A DNA stretch of 14,668 nt from positions 1 to 14,668 of the forward strand of contig CACHJY010000028.1 of the NCBI GenBank assembly GCA_902580265.1, read 5' to 3'. This stretch comes from an uncultured Alphaproteobacteria bacterium. Lineage in GTDB: Bacteria > Pseudomonadota > Alphaproteobacteria > Rhodobacterales > Rhodobacteraceae. The notes under the pieces are model-generated. The model saw nothing but the letters and a program-made list of their open reading frames with translations. It was not told the DNA's origin and searched no databases. Positions 5,961 to 13,782 of this stretch are shown piece after piece. Position 1 is the stretch's first letter. Every line of letters begins with the position of its first letter. A program made the translations under genes and the position numbers.

Positions 5961-6866
5961 ATGAATTGGATATCTAACTTTGTTAGACCAAAAATCAATG
6001 CAATATTTTCACGTAAAGGTAGCTCAGAGACATTATGGGTTAAATGTGAGAGCTGTAATTCTATGATTTTTCACAAAGAGTTCAGTCAGAACCTAAATGT
6101 ATGCCCAAATTGTAACTACCATATGTACATGTCTCCTGAGGAGCGTTTCATATCATTGTTTGATGATGGAGTATACTCGACAATTGATTACGACTCCCCT
6201 GCACAAGACCCACTGAATTTCAAAGATACAAAAAAATATACTGACAGAATAAAGGATGCCCAAAAAAGTACCGGGCGGAAGGAGGCAATTTCAATATCTG
6301 AAGGTAATTTAGGAAGTATGAAAACTATAATAGCCTGTCAAGACTTTAAGTTCATGGGGGGTTCTATGGGCATGGCTGTGGGCAATGCAATTTTGGAGGG
6401 GGTAAAAAGAGCGATCAAAAATAAATCTCCCTTTATTTTGTTCGCTGCTGCTGGGGGCGCAAGAATGCAAGAAAGTGTTTTATCATTAATCCAAATGCCA
6501 AGAACAACCGTTGCAATTGAAATGCTAAGAGTTGCCAAACTTCCCTATATAGTTGTATTAACAAACCCAACGACTGGTGGGGTTACGGCCTCTTATGCAA
6601 TGCTTGGTGATGTGCAAATAGCCGAACCAAATGCACTTATTTGCTTTGCAGGGCCAAGAGTGATTGAACAAACAATTAGGGAAAAGCTTCCCGAGGGATT
6701 TCAGAGATCAGAGTATTTGCTAGATCATGGTATGCTTGATAAAGTAGTATCAAGAAAATTTTTGAGAGAAGAACTAATAAAATTAATCTATCTATTAAAA
6801 AATCAACCTCCACCTATTAGAGGAAATATTACAGAGTTTGATGGGACTAATGGACGAGATACTTAA
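5961..6866 (+). CDS. accD: Acetyl-CoA carboxylase carboxyltransferase subunit beta
   Basis: This 301-residue beta subunit pairs with AccA to transfer the carboxyl group from carboxybiotin to acetyl-CoA, the committed step of fatty acid synthesis. The N-terminal zinc ribbon has Cys29, Cys32, Cys48 and Cys51 (LWVKCESCNS and NVCPNCNYHM). The crotonase-type core includes DFKFMGGSMGMAVGNAI, FAAAGGARMQESVLSLIQMP, LTNPTTGGVTASYAMLGDV, FAGPRVIEQTIREKLPEGFQ and YLLDHGMLDKVV. All features of the enzyme are intact and the length matches the family. The ATG at 5961 is preceded by GGAA, and the protein starts MNWISNFVRPKI, as usual. Its end overlaps folC, the common alphaproteobacterial accD-folC pairing, so the two are surely co-transcribed and probably translationally coupled. 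Confidence 0.97.
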   Translation: MNWISNFVRPKINAIFSRKGSSETLWVKCESCNSMIFHKEFSQNLNVCPNCNYHMYMSPEERFISLFDDGVYSTIDYDSPAQDPLNFKDTKKYTDRIKDAQKSTGRKEAISISEGNLGSMKTIIACQDFKFMGGSMGMAVGNAILEGVKRAIKNKSPFILFAAAGGARMQESVLSLIQMPRTTVAIEMLRVAKLPYIVVLTNPTTGGVTASYAMLGDVQIAEPNALICFAGPRVIEQTIREKLPEGFQRSEYLLDHGMLDKVVSRKFLREELIKLIYLLKNQPPPIRGNITEFDGTNGRDT

Positions 6867-8145
6867 AAGGCTGCAATCTTTACACCCCAAAATAATTGAC
6901 CTTAAATTAGACAGAGTAAAAAGACTTTTGAGGAAACTAGACAACCCCGAAAGATCAGTGCCTCCCGTAATACATGTAGCTGGTACTAATGGAAAGGGTT
7001 CGACTATTGCAATGATTAAATCCGGATTACAATGTAGTGGGTTCAGAATACACTCCTATACCTCACCACATTTGGTGAATTTTAATGAGAGAATAGAGGT
7101 TGGGGGCAAAAGAATAAGTGAAGATGCATTAAAAGAAGTTCTTGCTGAATGCGAAAAGGCAAATAACTCTCAACCAATAACATTTTTTGAAATAACCACT
7201 TGTGCAGCTTTTCTTGCTTTTTCGAGAGCGCCTGCTGACTATACACTTTTAGAGGTTGGGCTGGGCGGAGAGTTTGATGCTACTAATATTATTGAAAAGC
7301 CATTAGTCTCAATTATCACTCCTATATCCTATGATCATAAGGAGTACTTAGGTGACTCAATTCAAAAAATTGCAAAAGCAAAAGCTGGTATAATTAAGAA
7401 AAATGTTCCTACAATTATCTCAACTCAATCGGCAATAGTAAAAAGAATTATTGAGGAGAAATGCAAAGAAAATGGTGCTCAAGCTCTTTGGTCAGGAGAG
7501 AGTTTTACTGTGTCTATTTCAAGAAAATCTATTATCCAAAAAAATAGTAGTAGAAAAATAGAATTTCCTTTTCCCAATCTGATTGGCGCACACCAAGTCA
7601 TTAACGCAATGACTGCTATCTCCACACTTACTCATTTAAAGATACCCCAAAAATATATCTGTGAGGGATTAAAGTCCACTTACTGGCCAGCTAGACTTCA
7701 AAAAATCGAAAAGGGAACTCTATACGAATTGATTAGGATTGATAACATTAAGAATGAATTATGGATCGATGGAGGGCATAATGAAGATGCTAGCGCTCAA
7801 CTTAGGACTAGTATGGGTTTTATAAATAAAAAAAACCTGCATATTATTTATGGGTCCCTCAGCAACAAGGATTATAACTCTTTCCTAATGAATTTAAGGG
7901 CCATAGCCTCATCTCTTAGTATAGTTGAAATTGAAAATCAGCCCTCTTCTCTACTCACATCGGTGGCCGTTTCCACTGCCAAGGAAGTTGGCTGGAAAAA
8001 AATATACTCAGCGCGTAATATTCGAGATGCTATTAAAAACATTTGCTCTAAAAATAGGGGAATAGAGTCGCATTCTTCGATTTTAATTTGTGGTTCCTTA
8101 TACTTGGCAGGACAGGCTTTGAAAGAAAACGGGGTGGAAATCTAG
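6850..8145 (+). CDS. folC: Bifunctional dihydrofolate synthase / folylpolyglutamate synthase
   Basis: This Mur-ligase-family enzyme of about 431 residues adds glutamate to dihydropteroate and then to tetrahydrofolate. With the start at ATG 6850, the P-loop [11 protein letters not shown] is at 42-52. [42 protein letters not shown] with [27 protein letters not shown] and the C-terminal DGGHNEDA are all FolC signatures. ATG 6841 is an in-frame alternative three codons earlier; the [18 protein letters not shown] start resembles alphaproteobacterial homologues and I favour it slightly. The start lies inside accD, with a 17-base overlap (26 with the alternative), so translational coupling is likely. 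The stop TAG (8143-8145) overlaps the trxA stop on the other strand. Confidence 0.95.
   Translation: MDEILKRLQSLHPKIIDLKLDRVKRLLRKLDNPERSVPPVIHVAGTNGKGSTIAMIKSGLQCSGFRIHSYTSPHLVNFNERIEVGGKRISEDALKEVLAECEKANNSQPITFFEITTCAAFLAFSRAPADYTLLEVGLGGEFDATNIIEKPLVSIITPISYDHKEYLGDSIQKIAKAKAGIIKKNVPTIISTQSAIVKRIIEEKCKENGAQALWSGESFTVSISRKSIIQKNSSRKIEFPFPNLIGAHQVINAMTAISTLTHLKIPQKYICEGLKSTYWPARLQKIEKGTLYELIRIDNIKNELWIDGGHNEDASAQLRTSMGFINKKNLHIIYGSLSNKDYNSFLMNLRAIASSLSIVEIENQPSSLLTSVAVSTAKEVGWKKIYSARNIRDAIKNICSKNRGIESHSSILICGSLYLAGQALKENGVEI
8142..8145. other. CTAG providing stop codons for both folC (+) and trxA (-)
   Basis: TAG on the plus strand (8143-8145) ends folC and TAG on the minus strand (8144-8142) ends trxA. 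The convergent genes overlap by four bases including both stops, which leaves no room for a terminator between them. Confidence 0.9.
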
Positions 8146-8462
8146 GTGCTTTGATCAATCCAGTTTTTTAAATCTGTCTTAGGTGCAGCTCCAATTTTAG
8201 ATGAAATCATTTCTCCATTTTTAAAAATAAAAAGCGCTGGGATGCCTCTAACGCCTAATTTACTAGGACTATTTGGATTTTCATCAACATTTATTTTCGC
8301 AATCTTAATTTTCTCTCCATATTCCTCGGACAATTCTTCCAAGGCTGGGCCTATTTGTTTGCATGGCCCACACCACTCAGCCCAGAAATCAATTACTACA
8401 GGGACTGAACTCTTTATTACTTGCTCGTCAAAAGTCTCATCGGTTACGTTAAATGTTGCCAT
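8142..8462 (-). CDS. trxA: Thioredoxin
   Basis: This 106-residue single-domain thioredoxin is a cytoplasmic dithiol reductant. The active site WCGPCK places cysteines at 31 and 34. The buried Asp25 in [10 protein letters not shown] and the cis-Pro loop [11 protein letters not shown] are present; Ala replaces the more usual Thr after the cis-Pro, as I recall for Rhodobacteraceae homologues. Length and start are typical, with AGGAG (8469-8473) six bases upstream of ATG 8462. It is the last gene of the regB-tsaE-sbcB-trxA run, 17 bases after sbcB, though it may also have its own promoter inside sbcB. The stop is shared with folC in a CTAG. Confidence 0.96.
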   Translation of the reverse strand: MATFNVTDETFDEQVIKSSVPVVIDFWAEWCGPCKQIGPALEELSEEYGEKIKIAKINVDENPNSPSKLGVRGIPALFIFKNGEMISSKIGAAPKTDLKNWIDQST

Positions 8463-8468
8463 GGCTTG

Positions 8469-8473
8469 CTCCT
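8469..8473 (-). promoter_or_regulatory. Shine-Dalgarno of trxA
   Basis: AGGAG on the minus strand, six bases before ATG 8462. It is the strongest ribosome-binding site in the window and fits a highly translated thioredoxin. Confidence 0.75.
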
Positions 8474-8479
8474 AGTTTT

Positions 8480-9904
8480 TCATACTTTTTTAACATTATA
8501 AATTTCTTCAAAATGTTTTCTTATATCTTTGAGCTCAAAGACGAATCCACTATCTATAGTTTTAGAGTCGTTTTCAATAAATTCAATCTCTTTGTCAAAA
8601 TCGTTGAAAGTTTTCCATTTTTCTTTATTCACGCTTGTTAATTGGTCGACTACCGAGCGTTCAATTTTATCTCTAACATTTGATGGTAAAACATCGGGAC
8701 ACTCCTCGTAAATAAGTCGCAAGCCAAAATAAGAAAGGCGTTTATCAGAAAATTGCTTACATATGTTATATTTATTGGACCAATTATCCTTCCGAAACTG
8801 TTGTTTAAGTTTTTGATCGTTAATGTTTGGGAAGCCCCCAGTATACAATGTCTCTTCTGCCATAATATCCTCCTGTGACCCACTTAATTCCTTGTCTTGC
8901 TCATTCTCCTCAGCAATATCCAAAAGCATGGATGCTAAATTTTGCTTGAAGCTCGTTGCTTTTTCTAAGACCTCGGATCGTTTTTGAAATTTGTTTATAT
9001 TAATTGATTCAAAAAACCAACTGCTCTCAACTTGGTTTTTTTTCAATAAAACTGGACCTCTATTTGATTTTACAAATTTAAGAAACTTTTGACCACCAGT
9101 ATAAATCTCTTTTAAATCCCGAAAATTTAATTCTATTAATTCTTGTGGATCATAATTGAGATCAAAAAGCACTGGAAAGTTATAAACGGGATGACTTAAA
9201 AGAAAGACACCTGAAATCCCTGTAGTTTTCCCATAAAAGGTTTGGCATAAAAATACCATTTTTTCTTCCGAAAGGGTTTTGTGAACTAGTGATTTATTTG
9301 AGCCCTCCAAAAATGATTGCCAAAAACTTGGCTTTCTTTTGGATATAAGTTGTGCTAGTTTTTTTGTCGCTATCACGTCACCAAATGCATCATGTGCAAG
9401 GTGATTAATAGAATTTGCCGGCGCTATCCGATCTAGCTTAAAAGTCTTTTTCTTTTTGTTGTTAATTGGAATGTTTAAAGTATCGGGGAAAAAAAAGTCG
9501 ACGGTTCTTAATAGCTCTAGTAAATCTGCCCTATTGTTATTATTTTTGCTTGTCAAATATGGATCGAGAAGCGCTCTAAATAGTGAGTTTCTTAAAAATT
9601 CCTCATCAAAATTTATGCTGTTATAACCAATAAATATTGAAGGAGACCATTTTACAAATTTTTCTTCTAGCTTACAAAGCATGTCATAGTGCGAGCACTC
9701 CGTTTTAATTAGCTTAGCATAATCAGTGTTGTTAACAGAAAGTGCAAACGGACTTGGAATTAAGCCTGGTTTTAAGCAACATCTAAATTCAAATGAGTCT
9801 ATCTCATTAAATTCTTTTGAGACTTTAGTTGCTCCAACCTGAAGTATTTGGTCCCAGTGTGGATCTCTACCCGTGGTTTCAAAATCATAAAAAATTAAAT
9901 CCAT
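8480..9904 (-). CDS. sbcB: Exodeoxyribonuclease I
   Basis: This 474-residue protein is almost the same length as E. coli ExoI (475) and is a 3'-5' single-strand DNA exonuclease acting in recombination and mismatch repair. The DEDDh catalytic set is complete: Asp7 and Glu9 in FYDFETTG, Asp100 in GYNSINFDEEFLRNSLFR, and His171 and Asp176 in HDAFGDV. DPYLTSKNNNNRADLLELLR (114-133) and FKLDRIAPANSINHLAH match ExoI closely. Later parts have the SH3-like and C-terminal ExoI regions: YGKTTGISGVFLLSHPVYNF, LYTGGFPN and the LPSNVRDK stretch. The ATG at 9904 lies 10 bases after tsaE, and trxA follows 17 bases after its stop, so it is part of one transcript. In relatives I remember addAB at this position; see findings. 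Confidence 0.92.
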   Translation of the reverse strand: MDLIFYDFETTGRDPHWDQILQVGATKVSKEFNEIDSFEFRCCLKPGLIPSPFALSVNNTDYAKLIKTECSHYDMLCKLEEKFVKWSPSIFIGYNSINFDEEFLRNSLFRALLDPYLTSKNNNNRADLLELLRTVDFFFPDTLNIPINNKKKKTFKLDRIAPANSINHLAHDAFGDVIATKKLAQLISKRKPSFWQSFLEGSNKSLVHKTLSEEKMVFLCQTFYGKTTGISGVFLLSHPVYNFPVLFDLNYDPQELIELNFRDLKEIYTGGQKFLKFVKSNRGPVLLKKNQVESSWFFESININKFQKRSEVLEKATSFKQNLASMLLDIAEENEQDKELSGSQEDIMAEETLYTGGFPNINDQKLKQQFRKDNWSNKYNICKQFSDKRLSYFGLRLIYEECPDVLPSNVRDKIERSVVDQLTSVNKEKWKTFNDFDKEIEFIENDSKTIDSGFVFELKDIRKHFEEIYNVKKV

Positions 9905-9914
9905 ATTTTCTTAC

Positions 9915-10439
9915 TTATATCTTTTCACTAGTAAAATATCTACTTGCTAATAAGGCACCACTTAAATCATCCCAACTATCTCCAAAAAATTCAATTATAA
10001 AATCTCTACCGTCTTTAAGCTTTTCTGTTTCTTTAATTTTTATACTCAAATATCGCGGTAGATTTTTTGTTTCTAATATCTCTGGCCATTCTAGAAGAGT
10101 TATCTGACTATCAAAAATATCAGGTATATCTAGCTCGAATAACTCCACCTCACTATTAACCCTGTAAAGATCAAAGTGTGAAATTTTGCAATGCTTAAAT
10201 TCGTAGCTTTGAACCAAGGAAAACGTTGGAGAGGGAACTTCTTCAATAATTATATTTTCTCTGATTGCTTTAGCTTTTATAAACAGTCTAGCGAACACAG
10301 TCTTTCCAGCACCGACTCTACCTGTAAGAAGTAGCACGTCACTATTTTTTATATGTTGTGCGAAAATTTTTGCTATGTCGGATAGAGCAGTGATTTTCAG
10401 ATTAAACGATTCTAAAACAATATATGGCTCAACTAACAT
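9915..10439 (-). CDS. tsaE: tRNA threonylcarbamoyladenosine biosynthesis ATPase TsaE
   Basis: TsaE is the small ATPase that works with TsaB and TsaD to make t6A37 in ANN-decoding tRNAs. With the start at ATG 10439 it is 174 residues. The Walker A motif is GRVGAGKT (40-47). SPTFSLVQSYE (70-80), ISHFDLYRV (86-94) and LLEWPE (115-120) are TsaE signatures. An in-frame TTG at 10490 would add 17 residues rich in Lys and Arg. The ATG is preferred because the conserved part begins soon after it and the TTG has no better ribosome-binding site. The start lies within the last codons of regB (11-base overlap), so translation is probably coupled. sbcB starts 10 bases downstream. The C-terminal ~25 residues after FIIEFFGDSWDD are a modest extension relative to E. 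coli. Confidence 0.93.
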   Translation of the reverse strand: MLVEPYIVLESFNLKITALSDIAKIFAQHIKNSDVLLLTGRVGAGKTVFARLFIKAKAIRENIIIEEVPSPTFSLVQSYEFKHCKISHFDLYRVNSEVELFELDIPDIFDSQITLLEWPEILETKNLPRYLSIKIKETEKLKDGRDFIIEFFGDSWDDLSGALLASRYFTSEKI

Positions 10440-11838
10440 TTCTAGGGTTTTCCTTGACTTTGTATTTCTCTTCTCGTTGTAAGACTTCAATTGAAGACCT
10501 ATCCCATGAAACCTCGACTCTTGCGCCTTTTATTTGTTTTTTCCTATTGTTTTCAGTCTGTTTCACATTAGAGAATTTTAACCGTCCCTTAGTTCTTTCT
10601 AATAAAATATTTGCAATGAACAAACCAAGGCCCATACCTTCCTCAAATGTTTTAGTTTTTACCTCGTCCAAATTCAAATCACTACTCCTTAAAAATGGTT
10701 CTCCAATAATATTTTTTATATCGTGAGGAAAACCTATGCCATCATCTATTATCTCTAAATTTATTTTTGTATCGGTAACGATTAAGTTGATATCCACATA
10801 GGATTTTGAAAATTTAAGTGCATTGTGAACAATATTCCTAATTCCATGGATCAGTTCAGGCTCTCTCCTTACCAAGGGTATCATTTTTTCCTTTATTGAT
10901 ATTCCTTTATGACTTTGTTTTACTCCATTAAGTCTAAAAATTATTTTCTTCTCAAACTTTTTATGAGGCTGACTAGCTTCAAAAAGAAGTGTGACAAAAT
11001 CAATAATTTTAACATATTGATCATCTTTTCCGAGTGAGCCCATATCAGAAATAATTGTCTTACATCTCTCAGTTTGATCGAAGATTAACTTTACATCTTC
11101 GTAAATTGGACTCTTGCTGTCAATTTCACTAAGGAGCTCTGACGAAGCCAATTTTATTGTTGCAAGTGGTGATCCCAATTCGTGTCCTAAAGCAGCAACC
11201 ACACCCGTCAAGGCTGTTAATTTTCTCTCTTTTTCCAAAGCAACTTGAGTAGCCTGAAGTGCTTTATTCATATTTGAGTTATCTAGGAATACTCTTCTCG
11301 CATAACTACCTAAAAATGTCACAGTAATCACCAATGAAGCTGAAAAACCAAACAATAAAATTTCTGGAGGCTTTAATATGTCTCCTGAATTGTCTATGAT
11401 AGGAATATATTTAACGCTCAAAAGTAATATGCTTAAAAGTGTCATGATACCCAGGGTAATCAGGTAAACTATTGGCAAAGAAGATGCAGATACTATAGCC
11501 GGTACAATAATAAGCATCGAGAAAGGGTTGCTTACTCCACCAGCAAAAAAAAGTAAAAACGAAATTTGTGTCAAGTCAAAAGAGAGAAATAAAAATGTCT
11601 TAAAAGCTGTTAATCTCTTTTCCGTTCTAAAATAAATAATAGAACCAAGGTTAACAATGCAAGAAAATAGAATTATAGCGAAACATGCCTGAACACTAAA
11701 GGTTAAGTCCAATATAAAATACGTAACTGCTATTGCAACACTCTGTCCAGTTATCGCAAGCCAGCGGAGATTTAACAGAGTTTTAGGCTTTATCCAGCTT
11801 TCATTTAAATATATTTGTCTTTTAATAAAATTTATCAT
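10429..11838 (-). CDS. regB: Redox-sensing histidine kinase RegB/PrrB/ActS
   Basis: This 469-residue membrane kinase has about six hydrophobic helices in residues 20-180, then a dimerisation and ATPase region. The quinone-binding heptapeptide GGxxNPF of RegB is present as GGVSNPF (100-106). The H-box GHELGSPLATIKLASSEL holds the phospho-accepting His219. Cys259 in ERCKTIISDM lies exactly 40 residues later, the same spacing as His225 to redox-active Cys265 in Rhodobacter capsulatus RegB. The N-box IRNIVHNALKFSK, G1 box DDGIGFPHDI and G2 box MGLGLFIANILLERTKGRL are intact. After the last core strand, RVEVSWDRS, comes a ~25-residue charged tail that overlaps the tsaE start. The ATG at 11838 has only a weak GAGA ahead. 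It diverges from regA. In Rhodobacter the pair controls respiration, photosynthesis, and carbon and nitrogen fixation; its targets here are unknown. Confidence 0.95.
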   Translation of the reverse strand: MINFIKRQIYLNESWIKPKTLLNLRWLAITGQSVAIAVTYFILDLTFSVQACFAIILFSCIVNLGSIIYFRTEKRLTAFKTFLFLSFDLTQISFLLFFAGGVSNPFSMLIIVPAIVSASSLPIVYLITLGIMTLLSILLLSVKYIPIIDNSGDILKPPEILLFGFSASLVITVTFLGSYARRVFLDNSNMNKALQATQVALEKERKLTALTGVVAALGHELGSPLATIKLASSELLSEIDSKSPIYEDVKLIFDQTERCKTIISDMGSLGKDDQYVKIIDFVTLLFEASQPHKKFEKKIIFRLNGVKQSHKGISIKEKMIPLVRREPELIHGIRNIVHNALKFSKSYVDINLIVTDTKINLEIIDDGIGFPHDIKNIIGEPFLRSSDLNLDEVKTKTFEEGMGLGLFIANILLERTKGRLKFSNVKQTENNRKKQIKGARVEVSWDRSSIEVLQREEKYKVKENPRNVS

Positions 11839-12001
11839 TCTCGAAGCTGAAGTAGTAATTTACTTAATATTATCTAACATACTTTTTTTTTAATGCCCGT
11901 AAAATTAATTAGTGTCGTCGCGTGCTGTATTGCAATGCTAAGGAAAATGTTTGACGCGAAATGATTTTAGAACATATTATTCATTGAAAGGACGAATGCT
12001 G
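11839..12001. promoter_or_regulatory. regB/regA divergent promoter region with candidate RegA half-sites
   Basis: This 163-base spacer is the longest in the window. For regA, TTGACG (11951-11956) with an 18-base spacer to TATTAT (11975-11980) is the best promoter pair, giving a start near 11987. AAGGA (11988-11992) is nine bases before ATG 12002. Two GNCGC pentamers, the core described for RegA/PrrA sites, occur as GTCGC (11917-11921) and GACGC (11953-11957); the second overlaps the -35 box. These GC-rich words stand out in an otherwise AT-rich spacer. No obvious regB promoter was found. senC and other genes often found here are absent. Confidence 0.45.
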
Positions 12002-12556
12002 ATGTTAGATGAAACTAATTATAAGATCGAAAAAGATAATTCTCTTCTTATCTTAGACGATGATCTACCTTTCTTGAAAAGATTGAGTTCAGCTATGGAA
12101 AAAAGAGGTTTTAACGTATTTCCTGCCAGCTCTTTGGCAGAATTTGGTACAATAATAAAAGGCATCTGCCCTAACTACGCTATAATTGACCTCAGGCTTA
12201 CCGATGGGACTGGGTTAGATGCAGTGGAAAGTATAAGAAAAATAAATTCAAATTCAAAAATCATAGTGCTCACCGGATATGGAGCAATCGCCACTGCTGT
12301 AGCTGCCGTGAAGATAGGTGCAATTGATTATTTGTCAAAGCCTGCGGACGCAAATGATATTTTAAACTCTCTTGTTTTTAGCGGCCAGAGCAAACCTCCT
12401 CCTCCAATTAACCCAATGTCAGCTGATAGGGTGAAATGGGAGCATATTCAAAGAATCTTTGAACTTTGTAACAGAAATGTTTCTGAGACTGCTAGGAGAC
12501 TTAACATGCATAGAAGGACACTGCAGAGAATATTGGCTAAGAGAAGTCCTAGATAA
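12002..12556 (+). CDS. regA: Redox response regulator RegA/PrrA/ActR
   Basis: The DNA-binding partner of RegB. From ATG 12002 the product is 184 residues, the same as Rhodobacter sphaeroides PrrA, and the phospho-acceptor is Asp63 in IIDLRLTDG, also the PrrA number. The acidic pocket LLILDDD (15-21), LTGYGAIATAVAAVKIGAID and DYLSKPADAND are present. After a proline linker (SKPPPPINPMSADRVKWEH) comes the Fis-type helix-turn-helix NVSETARRLNMHRRTLQR, ending ILAKRSPR, nearly identical to RegA and PrrA. ATG 11996 is an in-frame alternative two codons upstream but is only three bases from AAGGA, while 12002 is nine. A TTG at 11951 is rejected because it would lie in the promoter. The gene ends eight bases before the convergent UbiH-type gene. 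Confidence 0.96.
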   Translation: MLDETNYKIEKDNSLLILDDDLPFLKRLSSAMEKRGFNVFPASSLAEFGTIIKGICPNYAIIDLRLTDGTGLDAVESIRKINSNSKIIVLTGYGAIATAVAAVKIGAIDYLSKPADANDILNSLVFSGQSKPPPPINPMSADRVKWEHIQRIFELCNRNVSETARRLNMHRRTLQRILAKRSPR

Positions 12557-12564
12557 TCGGCTTA

Positions 12565-13782
12565 TTATTTGAGCAGCTCTGGAAGATCTCCATACTCACC
12601 TGCAGCCTCTTTAACGAAAAAACCTTTTAAGAGCCGAGATTTATCTATAGCATTCATACCCAGCTCTCTGAAAGATTTGAGATAAAAATTATTATTTGAA
12701 AATAACGTGTTTATCAAATCTGTATAAGTCGCAAGAGATATCCTGTCGAATGACCTCCATAATTCATATTTTTTTAAGAGGTCTGTGCTGCCGAGATCTA
12801 GGCCTAATTTTTTGCCCTTCAAAAGTATATCGACCAAAGAGGCGACATCTCTTAACCCTAGATTTAGCCCCTGGCCAGCGAGAGGATGAATTGCTTGTGC
12901 AGAGTCTCCAATAAAAACTTTTCTATTATCGATAGAGTCTCTTAGGAATCTAAGATATAAAGGGAACATTTTTTTTTCTCCTATCAATGATAGATCATTT
13001 AAAATATCTCCAATATTTTCCTTTAATAATTTAATAAATATTTCATCTTTGGATGTACTCAGTTTAATTCCCATTTCCTTTGGCAAACTCCAAACGAAGG
13101 TTGATCGTTTTCCACGCAAAGGAAGTATTGCAAGTGGACCACCAGGCAAAAATAATTGATGGGCTGCAAATTTGTGCTCATTTTGATGAGATAGGTTTCC
13201 AACTATTGCGACCTGGTTATAACTTTTTTGAAAAAATTTTTTATCCAAGCGCTTTGCAAAGTCTGACTCTCTTCCGTCGCTGATAATTAATATTTCAGTA
13301 CTAATCATTGATTTGTCAGAAAGCATAATTTTTACCTCAGAACTATTTGTTTGATCCTGAATAACTTCTGTGGAGTTAACTAATTGAATTTTCATATTTC
13401 TATTAAGCTCTGAACCTAGCACTCTTCTCAAATAAATGTCTTCTATCATGTAGCTCGATGGGTCATCCTCAGAGTTTTCTTTATTAAACTCTGCCAATTG
13501 GCGTCTAATGTCGCCCAAATTATTTCTCGTCGACAGAACGATATTTTCAATAGGGCTTACGTTTAATTTTTTTTTATCCCATAGGCCAAGATTATCTAAT
13601 AAATTCTTTGAGGTTCTTGATATAGCATACGTTCGTCCCTTATTTCTTTTTAATCGATCGTCTTCTGTGGTTCTATCAACAACAGTTACATCAAACCCTG
13701 CCGAAGCGAGTGCTATTGCCATTGTGCTTCCGATTAAGCCTGCTCCGGCTATGACAATTTGTCTTTTTTTTGAACTTTTCAT
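12565..13782 (-). CDS. UbiH/COQ6-family FAD-dependent ubiquinone biosynthesis hydroxylase
   Basis: This flavin monooxygenase of about 405 residues probably hydroxylates the ubiquinone ring. With the start at ATG 13782, the FAD Rossmann motif is VIAGAGLIGSTMAIALASAG (10-29), ending VVDR. GRTYAISRTSKNLLDNLGLW (49-68) is the UbiH-family R-x-Y-A-[IL]-S region. IISDGRESDFAKRL (166-179) is the DG motif. FIGDSAQAIHPLAGQGLNLG (290-309) is the second FAD motif, with the ubiH_COQ6 signature. The C-terminus AAGEYGDLPELLK is also family-typical. Sequence alone does not separate UbiH, UbiF, UbiL and UbiM specificities, so no symbol is given. ATG 13797 would add MIVLF and has no ribosome-binding site; the shorter form places the Rossmann motif at the usual distance. 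It diverges from the amidase and converges with regA. Confidence 0.9.
   Translation of the reverse strand: MKSSKKRQIVIAGAGLIGSTMAIALASAGFDVTVVDRTTEDDRLKRNKGRTYAISRTSKNLLDNLGLWDKKKLNVSPIENIVLSTRNNLGDIRRQLAEFNKENSEDDPSSYMIEDIYLRRVLGSELNRNMKIQLVNSTEVIQDQTNSSEVKIMLSDKSMISTEILIISDGRESDFAKRLDKKFFQKSYNQVAIVGNLSHQNEHKFAAHQLFLPGGPLAILPLRGKRSTFVWSLPKEMGIKLSTSKDEIFIKLLKENIGDILNDLSLIGEKKMFPLYLRFLRDSIDNRKVFIGDSAQAIHPLAGQGLNLGLRDVASLVDILLKGKKLGLDLGSTDLLKKYELWRSFDRISLATYTDLINTLFSNNNFYLKSFRELGMNAIDKSRLLKGFFVKEAAGEYGDLPELLK

Noticed and set aside
8650..8883. 77-residue open frame on the minus strand in an alternate frame of sbcB
   Set aside because: It overlaps a well-supported exonuclease I gene on the same strand and has no family resemblance; no frameshift in sbcB is needed to explain it.
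11951..12001. TTG start for regA at 11951
   Set aside because: It would add 17 residues absent from PrrA, and the TTG is part of the best -35 hexamer. Start 12002 gives 184 residues and Asp63, as in PrrA.
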